A program made the translations under genes and the position numbers. Below the pieces are notes generated by a model. It saw only the letters and a list, made by a program, of their open reading frames with translations, ran no database searches and had not been told where the DNA came from. A DNA stretch of 64,000 nucleotides from JACRLW01 sp050181465. GTDB taxonomy: Bacteria; Planctomycetota; UBA1135; UBA2386. The stretch covers positions 53,126-117,125 of the forward strand of contig JBFXDD010000011.1 of the NCBI GenBank assembly GCA_050181465.1. Reading direction: 5' to 3'. Positions 27,830 to 35,577 of this stretch are shown in pieces (the stretch's first letter is position 1; each line of letters starts with the position of its first letter).

Positions 27830-29527
27830 TTGGCGGCCCGACGCCTCCTTGGCCAAGTCCTCAAGGACTTGGGATTCCTGCACGAAGGTCAGATCCAAGA
27901 AGCGCTGATGGTTCAGCGCGAGAAGGGAGGGCGGATCGGCGAGATTCTGCTCGAACTGGGTCACCTCCAACCGGCCGAGCTCACCCGTGGATTGGCGCAG
28001 CAAGCCGGCTTGCCCTTCGTCGACGTTGCCACCGCCAGCGTCGAAGCCAAGGCGCTCGAGAAGGTCGATGTAACTACGGCGCGGGCGTTCGGCGTGCTGC
28101 CGCTGCGAATCGAGAACGGTGCCCTGATGGTGGCGCTGTCGGATCCGGCGAACCTCTCGGTCCTGGAGGATCTTCGGTTCGGCACCGGTTTGGATGTTCG
28201 GGGGGTTGTCGCCGATGAGTCGGCGTTGCGAGTCGCGCTCGACCAGCACTACCGGGAGGAGGCTCGCAGTAACCAGGCCAAGATGAAGGAGCTCGTGGCC
28301 GAGTTCGCGCGAGAAGGCGCGAAGCTCGATCTCGAGGACAAGTCCGCGATGGCCGCGGCGGCGCCGGTGGTCAAGCTCCTCAACTACCTGCTCTATCAGG
28401 CGATTCGCGACCGAGCGTCGGACATCCACCTCGAGCCGTTCGAGGGCGATTTCAAGATCCGCTATCGAGTAGACGGGGCGCTGTTCGAGCTGGAAGCGCC
28501 ACCGCCGCATCTTGCGATCGCGCTGGTATCCCGAGTCAAGGTGATGGCGGATCTCGACATCGCGGAGACTCGCCTGCCGCAGGACGGCCGCATCGAGCTG
28601 ACGGTCGGCGGCCGACCGGTGGACCTACGTGTGTCGACCCTGCCGACGATGCATGGCGAGTCCTGCGTGCTTCGCGTCCTGGATCGATCCGTCGTAGCCC
28701 TCGATATCGACAATCTCGGCGTCTACGACGACACTCGGGCTCTCCTGCGCCAATTGATCGCGTTGCCCAACGGCATCGTCCTGGTGACCGGACCGACGGG
28801 GTCGGGCAAGACCACGACGCTCTACGCGATGCTGAACGAGGCGAATCGCGAGGACGTCAAGATCATCACCGTCGAGGATCCGGTCGAGTATGACCTCGAC
28901 GGCATTGTCCAGATCCCGGTCAACGACGAGATCGGAGTCACCTATGCCCGTGTCTTGCGGACGATTCTCCGGCAGGATCCCGATGTCATTCTGGTCGGCG
29001 AAATCCGTGATCGGGAGACGGCACAGACCGCGATCGAGGCGAGCCTTACGGGGCACCTCGTGTTCTCAACCCTTCATACCAACGATGCGCCCAGCGCGGT
29101 GGCCCGGCTCGTCGACATCGGGGTCGAGGCGTTCCTCATCACCGGCACGTTGCGCGCGGTGATCGCGCAGCGTCTAGTTCGCCGGGTGTGCAGCGGTTGC
29201 AAGGTGCACTACGAGCCGTCGGACGAGGTGCTTCGCGAGTTGGGACTCAGCCAACGAGACGCCGGCGGTGCTAGGTTCGCGCGCGGCAAGGGGTGCGAGA
29301 TCTGCAGCTTTACCGGCTACAAGGGACGGCAGGGCATCGCCGAGGTCCTCATCGTCGACGAGCGGCTGCGGCGGGCGATCCTCGACCACGCGAGCACCGG
29401 CGACCTCCGCAAGCTGGCGCTCGAATCGGGGATGAAGACGCTTCGCCAGGCCGGACTTCGTGCGGTGTTCGAGGGAACGACCAGCGTCGAGGAAGTGGTG
29501 CGCGAGACCCTGCACGAACAGGGCTGA
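27830..29527 (+). CDS. pilB: PilB/GspE-type secretion ATPase (second copy)
   Basis: This 565-residue protein is a second extension-type ATPase. The N-terminal MshEN domain begins RRLLGQVLKDLGFLHEGQI and is typical of PilB/GspE. It carries LVTGPTGSGKTTTLYAMLNEAN, VEDPVEYDLDGI, ILVGEIRDRETAQTAI and GHLVFSTLHTNDA, and the zinc pair CSGCK and GCEICSFTGYKG. It starts with TTG 4 nt after the pilT stop. The pair of PilB-like proteins is not a recent duplication: they differ across much of the N-terminal half. The 217 bp after it contain a 7-bp inverted repeat (29571-29591) without a U-tract. Confidence 0.92.
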   Translation: MAARRLLGQVLKDLGFLHEGQIQEALMVQREKGGRIGEILLELGHLQPAELTRGLAQQAGLPFVDVATASVEAKALEKVDVTTARAFGVLPLRIENGALMVALSDPANLSVLEDLRFGTGLDVRGVVADESALRVALDQHYREEARSNQAKMKELVAEFAREGAKLDLEDKSAMAAAAPVVKLLNYLLYQAIRDRASDIHLEPFEGDFKIRYRVDGALFELEAPPPHLAIALVSRVKVMADLDIAETRLPQDGRIELTVGGRPVDLRVSTLPTMHGESCVLRVLDRSVVALDIDNLGVYDDTRALLRQLIALPNGIVLVTGPTGSGKTTTLYAMLNEANREDVKIITVEDPVEYDLDGIVQIPVNDEIGVTYARVLRTILRQDPDVILVGEIRDRETAQTAIEASLTGHLVFSTLHTNDAPSAVARLVDIGVEAFLITGTLRAVIAQRLVRRVCSGCKVHYEPSDEVLRELGLSQRDAGGARFARGKGCEICSFTGYKGRQGIAEVLIVDERLRRAILDHASTGDLRKLALESGMKTLRQAGLRAVFEGTTSVEEVVRETLHEQG

Positions 29528-29744
29528 TCCCGGCCCGCTTGCTGGCCTGAGATCTTCCGCTGTCTATCGCACTCGTCCTCCCCGAGACGAGTCTTCCCCT
29601 GGGACCATGGAGGGGGTCGGAATCTGCACGGTGAACCGACTCGTCCCCGGCACAGGAGACCAGCTCGACTGGGGAGCCGTGCGAAGAGCTGCCCGCGTCC
29701 CGCAAGAGCGGAACGGCCAAGCAGAACACCAAGTCGATCCAGCC

Positions 29745-29882
29745 TCAGCCGACGCGGAAGTAGCCGCCGGACTTCTTCCGCTTGCGCTTGATGATCTTGC
29801 GTCCGCCGGCCGTCTTGGAGCGGGTTCGGAAGCCGACCTTCTTGAGTCGCTTCTGGTTCGAGTTGCGGACCTTGAGCTTCAT
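29745..29882 (-). CDS. rpmH: 50S ribosomal protein L34 (bL34)
   Basis: The reading frame encodes 45 residues beginning MKLKVRNSNQKRLKKVGF, then RTRSKTAGGRKIIKRKRK and the ending GGYFRVG. This matches bL34, in which KR.+.GFR.R..T..GRK+I.+RR... is conserved; it is just shorter than the ORF length commonly reported. It is on the minus strand between the second PilB-like gene and the STAS gene, alone, and not beside dnaA, rnpA or yidC as in many bacteria. The YFRVG tail replaces the usual basic C-terminus. It is the only candidate bL34 in this window. Confidence 0.85.
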   Translation of the reverse strand: MKLKVRNSNQKRLKKVGFRTRSKTAGGRKIIKRKRKKSGGYFRVG

Positions 29883-30000
29883 GGGCGTGATGCTGGGATG
29901 GAGGGGCGAGGAGGGTAGCGGTCGCTGCGAGACAGGTCAACCGCCATCCCGGGAGCTTCGGCAGACGATTCCGGAGCGGGCGGACTCGGCCGTCGCGGCG

Positions 30001-30756
30001 TCAGCGCGGCAGTTGGCGCTTGAGGAACTCCATGTCCTCGGCGAACTGCGTCAGGGCCGCGCGGTCGGCCTCCGAAATCGCCGCAAACGTTGCGGTGATC
30101 CGGAGTTGGCCGTCACCGGCTTCGCCCGCCTCGCTCACCTTGCCGAGCAGCTCGAAGTAGCCCTTCTTGAACATCTTGACCTGGAACTTCAGGTTCAAGT
30201 CGCTGCCCTGGAAGAACAACTGCTTGCCCTGGTCCAAGGAGATGCCGTGCTTCTCGCCGTTCCAGAGGAACTGAATCCGCTCCCCGTTCACGTTGCCCAT
30301 GCTTCCGAGCAGGGTTTTCTGTCCGCCGATCTGCTGGTTGCGAGTCGCGTCCGGGAACGTGATCATGACGCGCTCCTGATTGACCGGGGCAGCGCCTGCC
30401 AACTCGAGCGCATTCAAGGCCTTGATCACGTGCTTGACGGCATGCTCTTCGTCGTCGAGCACCGGGACGAGCTGGTCGATTCCGATCTTGCCGATCACGT
30501 CCCGCACGAAGGCCGAGGGTTGTGCGACGACCATCTCGCCGTTCGCTGCCTTGCAGAGCTTGTGGATCTTGATGATCGCGCCAAGCGCCGTCGAGTTGAT
30601 GAACTTGACCAGGCGCATGTTCAGGATGATGTGGGCGATGCCGTCATTGAGCAGCGCCTGAACCTCGTCCTGCAGGGCGGGGACGTAGAACGTGTCGAAC
30701 TCCCCCTTGAGGGCGAGGATGCAGTAGTCGTCGCGAACGAACTTGTCGATCTTCAT
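30001..30756 (-). CDS. STAS-domain protein (anti-sigma antagonist-like) with a second beta-rich domain
   Basis: The 251-residue protein has an N-terminal STAS domain (about residues 1-110), with YCILALKGEFDTFYVPALQDEV and the region VKFINSTALGAIIKIHKLCKAAN containing the Ser that is phosphorylated in SpoIIAA-type proteins. The second half (about 120-250) has MITFPDATRNQQ and a beta-rich run ending with a helix (EADRAALTQFAEDMEFLKRQL), similar in layout to PilZ-like domains but without an obvious RxxxR motif. ATG 30756 is used; the frame is open 174 bp further upstream. It is divergent from the RsbU-like gene, an arrangement that suggests one regulatory unit. Confidence 0.75.
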   Translation of the reverse strand: MKIDKFVRDDYCILALKGEFDTFYVPALQDEVQALLNDGIAHIILNMRLVKFINSTALGAIIKIHKLCKAANGEMVVAQPSAFVRDVIGKIGIDQLVPVLDDEEHAVKHVIKALNALELAGAAPVNQERVMITFPDATRNQQIGGQKTLLGSMGNVNGERIQFLWNGEKHGISLDQGKQLFFQGSDLNLKFQVKMFKKGYFELLGKVSEAGEAGDGQLRITATFAAISEADRAALTQFAEDMEFLKRQLPR

Positions 30757-31141
30757 GTGCGCTCTGGAGGAGATTTGGGGATGGGCATTCTTCCGGCCCG
30801 GCAGCGTCGAAGCAACCGGCACTCGCTTCGATTCGGCGGCGACGCGAGAAGCGGACTCCGCGCCGGTTCGCGCCAACCGTGCCAAGCGATCGAACGGAGC
30901 CTGTCGCGGGGGGCCGGGTGGTGACCGCATCGGGACGGACGAGGTGGTACTGGGCCGGGCCGCACGTGGCTCGGACGATGTCCCGCGGGCTTGGGGATGG
31001 CCGGGGCGTCGCCGACATCCGTGGCCTCATTCTGTCTTCCCGGATTCATGCTGGTTTGCAGCGAACTTGCGGCCGCGGTTCCAAGGGACCTTGCTATCCT
31101 CCCGAGCTGGTTGGAACCTGCGGATCCCAGCCGACTGACCC
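30757..31141. other. 385-bp divergent intergenic region
   Basis: This gap separates the STAS gene from the RsbU-like gene. A TATCCT hexamer at 31095-31100, preceded by TTGC, is a plausible -10 element for the RsbU-like gene; no good -35 was found at normal spacing. Open frames here have shadow-like composition. Nothing else stands out. Confidence 0.4.
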
Positions 31142-32494
31142 ATGAGTCGATTTCGCTTCTGGCGCAAGAGCAGTGACCCCGCTCCCGTGCCCACGCCCTC
31201 GGCGCAGCCCGAGTCCCCGGGGCTCCTGACCGGAGACCCCGCGCAGGATGCTCAGTCGCTCGAGATCCTGCTCGACTCCATCGCGGAGGTGAACTCGAAC
31301 ATCGACCTCGACAGCGTTCTGACCGACATCGTCGACCGCTCGCTCGAGGTCACTCGCGCGGAGCGCGGCATCCTGCTGCTTGGCAAACCTGGGGCGACTC
31401 TCGAGATTCGAGTTGCCCGCGACAAGGAAGGGAACGACCTCGGCACCTCGATTCGTTACAGCAAGACGCTCGTCCAACGGTGTGTCGAGACCGGGCATGC
31501 CGAGCGCTCGGTGGTTCAATCCGACCAGGAGGCTCTGGAACTCGGTCAGTCCGTGTTCAACCTCAAGCTACGCGCCGTCATGTGCGCGCCACTCCGCGCC
31601 CGCGACAAGCAAGTGGGCGTCATCTACGTGGATTCCACGGCTGTTCGTCGCGAGTTCTCCGCGCGCGACTTGGCATTGTTCGAGGCGCTGTCGGTCCAGC
31701 TCGCAAGCGCGATCGAGAACGCGCGGCTCCACGCGGATTCGCTCGAACGCGCCCGGCTCGCCAAGGACGCCGAGATCGCGAAGCGCATCCAGAGCCATCT
31801 CATGGCCCCGCTCCCGCGCAATCTCGCGGGGATCGACGTCGCCGCGAGGTTTCTTCCCCGCGATTCGGCGAGCGGTGATACGTACGACTTCATCGCGCTG
31901 CCGGACGGACGCTTGGTGGCGCTGATCGGGGATGTGACCGGTCACGGCGTCGGCGCGGCACTGATCACTCACGCGGCGCAGGCCGCAGTACGCACCTACT
32001 TCGAACTCATCGACGATCTGAGCGAGATCGCGACGCGACTCAATGACCAGCTTGCTCGCAGCGTCGAGACGGGCCTGTTCATGTCCCTCCTGCTGACGCT
32101 CATCGATCCTGCACGAGGGCAAGTCCATTTCGTGAACGCCGGCCATTCGGGCTTGGTGTTGGTCCGCGGCGAGGAAGTCGTGGAACTCGAGCGAACGGGA
32201 ATGGTGATGGGCGTGGTCGAGAAGCAGCGCTACACCGCAGCGGGGCCGATCGAGCTCCGCCCTGGTGACCTTCTGTTCCTCCGGACCGACGGAGTCGACG
32301 AGATGCGTGCTCCAGACGGCGAAGTCTTCGGCACCGAGCGCATCTTCGCGACTCTCCGAAAGCACCGGAACGGCTCCTGCGAAGCAGTGCTTGCGGGGAT
32401 GGACGCGGCTCTCCGCGAGTTCTCCCACGGTGAGGAGCCGGATGACGACTTGACCATGGTTGCCTTGCGCCTTTCTGCAGGAGTCGGACGTTGA
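31142..32494 (+). CDS. GAF and PP2C-type (RsbU-like) serine phosphatase
   Basis: This 450-residue protein has a GAF domain (about residues 45-190, DIVDRSLEVTRAERGILLL through FEALSVQLASAIENAR), a short coiled coil and a SpoIIE/RsbU PP2C domain. The latter shows ASGDTYDFIALPDGRLVALIGDVTGHGVGAAL, where the Asp residues of the metal centre sit, and VHFVNAGHSGLVLVRG and PDDDLTMVALRL. RsbU proteins dephosphorylate phospho-STAS proteins, and a STAS protein is encoded next door on the other strand. What the GAF domain senses is not known. The next gene overlaps by TTGA. Confidence 0.9.
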   Translation: MSRFRFWRKSSDPAPVPTPSAQPESPGLLTGDPAQDAQSLEILLDSIAEVNSNIDLDSVLTDIVDRSLEVTRAERGILLLGKPGATLEIRVARDKEGNDLGTSIRYSKTLVQRCVETGHAERSVVQSDQEALELGQSVFNLKLRAVMCAPLRARDKQVGVIYVDSTAVRREFSARDLALFEALSVQLASAIENARLHADSLERARLAKDAEIAKRIQSHLMAPLPRNLAGIDVAARFLPRDSASGDTYDFIALPDGRLVALIGDVTGHGVGAALITHAAQAAVRTYFELIDDLSEIATRLNDQLARSVETGLFMSLLLTLIDPARGQVHFVNAGHSGLVLVRGEEVVELERTGMVMGVVEKQRYTAAGPIELRPGDLLFLRTDGVDEMRAPDGEVFGTERIFATLRKHRNGSCEAVLAGMDAALREFSHGEEPDDDLTMVALRLSAGVGR

Positions 32495-33522
32495 ATTCGA
32501 GGATCTGGATCGCGGTCGGGGCCATCGTCCTTCTGGGCGGAGGCAGTATCGGTTTCGTGATTTGGCGCGGACAAGCGCAGGCTGCAGAGGCGACGGCCGC
32601 CGTGCTCGAAGATGCTCGAAGCGAACTGGCGCAGGAACAGCCGTCGATCGAAGACCTTCGGCGTGTGCTTGAAGTGGTTCGTGATCGGCAGAAAGTCGAT
32701 CCGAGTTCCGACTTGGTGCTCGCTGAGGCAGAGCTGCTTGCCGCGACCGGTCGGCAGAGGGACGGATTCGAGCGAGTCGAGCCTCTTGCGACCGCCGTGG
32801 GCGCCAGTGCCGAGACCCTGCGAGTCGGCGCGGTGGTCGCGCGTGCTGCGCACGCGGCCACCGGAACCGAAGCAATTGGTCGCCAAGCGCTCGCATTCGG
32901 CATCGATTGGGAGGCCGCGGGAGGTGGGACAGAGGCATCGGCGCTCGTCTGGCAGATGGCGTTCCGCCTCGGTGCCGTCGAGGAGTTCGCGCAGCGCGCA
33001 TTGGTGGCCTTCGAGCCGGCAGCCAGTGGACGGGCCAACGTGCTCATGCGTTCATGTTCGAGGCCGCTCGCGGAACTTCTCGCCGCGCGACTTGGGTTGG
33101 AGCCGTCGACAAGTGCGCGAACTCTGGATGGGCCGCTCGGGGAGGTGATCGCGAAGGGCACGGTGCCAACGCTTCGCGAACTCGCAGATGCAGCGGCGGA
33201 CTGGCGCGTGGTCCCTGCGGAACTCTCGTTGGTTACCGCGCTGGTCGGTCTGGAGTCTGCCTCTACCGATGGCGCCGACGTTGCGCTGCGTGCGCGCGAA
33301 TGTCTGAGCCACTGTGATCAGGCGCTCGCGGCGTTTCCCGCATCGGTGGAGGCGCGCCACATCGCCGTGATCGCCTTTGCGGCGCATCGTCAGGCTGGTG
33401 GGCTCGATGCAGAGGATGTCCGGAGATTGCGTGGTTACTTGAGTTGGTTGAGTGCGAATGGGCCTAAGGAACACAGGTCACGTGGTCTCTGGCAGAGCGC
33501 GCTGTCAGAACTCGGATACTGA
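32491..33522 (+). CDS. Membrane-anchored TPR-like protein
   Basis: This 343-residue protein starts at a TTG overlapping the RsbU-like stop. It has an N-terminal hydrophobic segment (AVGAIVLLGGGSIGFVIW) and a helical remainder with repeats of 30-36 residues such as DLVLAEAELLAATGRQRDGFERVEPLATAVG. Coupling with the phosphatase gene implies joint expression, but I cannot assign a function. A helical repeat protein that binds a partner is the most that can be said. Confidence 0.65.
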   Translation: MNSRIWIAVGAIVLLGGGSIGFVIWRGQAQAAEATAAVLEDARSELAQEQPSIEDLRRVLEVVRDRQKVDPSSDLVLAEAELLAATGRQRDGFERVEPLATAVGASAETLRVGAVVARAAHAATGTEAIGRQALAFGIDWEAAGGGTEASALVWQMAFRLGAVEEFAQRALVAFEPAASGRANVLMRSCSRPLAELLAARLGLEPSTSARTLDGPLGEVIAKGTVPTLRELADAAADWRVVPAELSLVTALVGLESASTDGADVALRARECLSHCDQALAAFPASVEARHIAVIAFAAHRQAGGLDAEDVRRLRGYLSWLSANGPKEHRSRGLWQSALSELGY

Positions 33523-33590
33523 TCGAGCGATTGTTGCTGGTCGGCGCGGCCGGCCGCTGCGGCTCGGTCGCTTGGCGGTCCGGAGTCGTT

Positions 33591-34679
33591 TCAGGCGCTG
33601 GCGGGGCCTCGGTGCTCGCAGCTCTCGAAGGGATGCAGCACCCGCTCCTTGGCCCAGTCTTGCCGCCAGGTCAGCAATTCGGCGCAGCTTGCGGACCGCG
33701 GCATCAAACCCAGTAGTTCCGCCGGCGTACGCACTTCCTCGTTGAAGCGCACGCGCACGTAGTTGCGATACGCCAGGAACAGACCGAGATGCAGGTCGAG
33801 ATACTCACGCTTCTTGGTCGCCAGCCATGATCGGCGGCGCATTCGACCCATCTGATCCCGTGCCATCGCCAAGGTCAGATTGATGCGATGGAGTGGATTC
33901 AGCGGAGTTCGCGGTTCACGCGAGTTGGTCTGGCAGATTCTGATGCTGAGGTTCGCGCGAAGGTCATGCTCACCCTCAGCACACACCCTCGCGAAGGACG
34001 ATCGAATCAGCCCAGGATACGTCGACTTCTGGTCGCATCGGAACTCGATCGACTCTTGGGTTGCGACCAGTTGCGCGGCCATCGCGAGGGACTCCCCGAC
34101 CACACGCTTGGACTCGTTCTTACGCGCCCTGCGGGATCGGGATTCGCTCTCCCCTTTCGACTTCGCGGGCTGTCGGCTCGGTGCCGACGGCCGTGGCGGG
34201 AGCGTGCCGCATCGCGCATCGACGAGGAACATCGTGTTGCGCTCCACGACGAAGGGGACCGTCAACGGTGCCTCGAGGCGCGAGCCTTCGAAGCTCTCTG
34301 CTTCATCGAAGATGAAGCAGAGAGGGGCGTGCACCGGGCGGATGCGGTGTCGATGGAGTTGGAGGAGGTGCCTCGCGATCTTGCGGAACTTCCACTGAAC
34401 CCCGGACGGCGACAATCCCAGCTCGCGCGCACTCTGACGCAACCCGCCGCTGGAGGCCAGTCGCGAGAACAACTCGGCGTTGACCTCGGGACGACGGTCA
34501 TATCGGCTCATGCAGAAGGTCTGGCGGGAGAACGTCGTGTTGCAGCGCTTGCACCGCATCCGCGCGATCGGCTTCTTGCTCCAATTCGGCCAGAAGGTGC
34601 CGTGCAGCTTGAAGAAGCGTTGCGACGGTTGAAGGTGATAGGGGCAGGATGGGTTCGGACAGAACGGCGGTTCGAACAT
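33591..34679 (-). CDS. IS1-like transposase-related protein, possibly inactive
   Basis: The 362-residue protein opens with a zinc ribbon (PFCPNPSCPYH, then RCKRCNTTFSRQTF) and a helix-turn-helix (GGLRQSARELGLSPSGVQWKFRK). It continues with an RNase H-like segment (CFIFDEAESFEGSRL, FLVDARCG, RCDQKSTYPGL). The C-terminal helix (NPLHRINLTLAMARDQMGRMRRRSW) aligns with the IS1 catalytic Glu helix, but the Glu position appears to be Leu/His. Only one copy is in the window and no terminal inverted repeats or target duplication could be recognised, so it may be domesticated or decayed. ATG 34679 is used; a 5' extension of 12 residues is possible. Confidence 0.6.
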   Translation of the reverse strand: MFEPPFCPNPSCPYHLQPSQRFFKLHGTFWPNWSKKPIARMRCKRCNTTFSRQTFCMSRYDRRPEVNAELFSRLASSGGLRQSARELGLSPSGVQWKFRKIARHLLQLHRHRIRPVHAPLCFIFDEAESFEGSRLEAPLTVPFVVERNTMFLVDARCGTLPPRPSAPSRQPAKSKGESESRSRRARKNESKRVVGESLAMAAQLVATQESIEFRCDQKSTYPGLIRSSFARVCAEGEHDLRANLSIRICQTNSREPRTPLNPLHRINLTLAMARDQMGRMRRRSWLATKKREYLDLHLGLFLAYRNYVRVRFNEEVRTPAELLGLMPRSASCAELLTWRQDWAKERVLHPFESCEHRGPASA

Positions 34680-34797
34680 GGGCACCGAGCGCTTCGCGCG
34701 GCGAGAGCCGCGCAACCGCTACGTGTGCCGGAGGCCCGATCGGTTACGCGCGAACTCGGGGCTGCAGCAACATTCCACGGACCAGTATCATCGGGGG

Positions 34798-35577
34798 ATG
34801 ACTTCGCCTCACGTCTTCGACGTCCGGACCGACACCTTCGAGCCAGACGTCCTCGAGCGCTCCTCAACCACACCCGTCCTGCTCGACTTCTGGGCCGATT
34901 GGTGCGGCCCCTGTCGGACGCTCGGACCCGTGTTGGAGAAGTTGGCGGATGAGTTCGGTGGTGCGTTCGTGCTCGGCAAGGTGGACACCGAACGGGAGCA
35001 GGAGCTCGCTTACGCGTTCGGCGTACAGAGCATTCCGCTATGTGTGCTGATGGTCGGCGGGCGCCCCAAAGATGCCTTCAACGGAGCTGTCCCGGAGGCA
35101 GAGATTCGCAAGTTCCTCGCACGCAACCAGGTCCAGCCCGTCGCGGCGGTCGCACCGGCGGAAGCAGCGGGCGATCCGGACGATCCAAAGGAGCGCCTCG
35201 AGACCGCGATGGACGCTGTTCTTGCGGGAGACTTCCAACTCGCGCGAGAACGACTGGCGGGGATCCCGGAAGAACATGACTCGGCAACCGCCGCGCAACG
35301 ACTCCTCAACGGAATCGAAGCGTTCGAGATGGTCGTTCCGAAGTCGGCCAGTACCGCTCTCGTAGAACTAGAAAACGCACGAGAGCACTTCCGGGCCGGA
35401 GCGCTCGAGAGCTCCGTCGAGTCGGCGCTGGCCTCGATGGCCGCCGATCGTGGCTTCGCGAACGGGCTCGCGCGTCGTCACGTGGTGCTTTGCCTCGATC
35501 TGCTCGCCAGAGATCCCGAAGAGGAAGATCGCGTCGCTGCGTTCCGACGACGGATGGCAACGCTCCTCATGGTCTGA
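34798..35577 (+). CDS. Thioredoxin with C-terminal TPR-like tail (CnoX/YbbN type)
   Basis: This 259-residue protein has a thioredoxin domain (about residues 1-115) with FWADWCGPCRTLGP and the cis-Pro in SIPLCVLM. A TPR-like helical tail (about 130-259, KERLETAMDAVLAGDFQLARERLAGI) follows, the CnoX/YbbN layout. E. coli CnoX has a modified active site, while here the full CGPC pair is kept, so redox activity is expected. The start at 34798 has a GGGGG stretch just upstream; the in-frame start at 34678 lies in the divergent IS1-like gene region. The end overlaps the convergent carboxypeptidase-regulatory gene by 11 bp. Confidence 0.85.
   Translation: MTSPHVFDVRTDTFEPDVLERSSTTPVLLDFWADWCGPCRTLGPVLEKLADEFGGAFVLGKVDTEREQELAYAFGVQSIPLCVLMVGGRPKDAFNGAVPEAEIRKFLARNQVQPVAAVAPAEAAGDPDDPKERLETAMDAVLAGDFQLARERLAGIPEEHDSATAAQRLLNGIEAFEMVVPKSASTALVELENAREHFRAGALESSVESALASMAADRGFANGLARRHVVLCLDLLARDPEEEDRVAAFRRRMATLLMV

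Noticed and set aside
29571..29591. Intrinsic terminator after the second PilB-like gene
   Set aside because: The 7-bp stem ACTCGTC/GACGAGT is real but followed by CTTCCCC, not a U-run.
30743..31138. 131-codon plus-strand open frame between the STAS and RsbU-like genes
   Set aside because: It overlaps the STAS gene start on the opposite strand and has Arg/Gly-rich shadow composition.
33523..34797. Complete insertion sequence with terminal inverted repeats around the IS1-like ORF
   Set aside because: Only short, weak matches (CTCGGTGC) appear at both ends. They are no better than chance at this GC content, so only the gene is listed.
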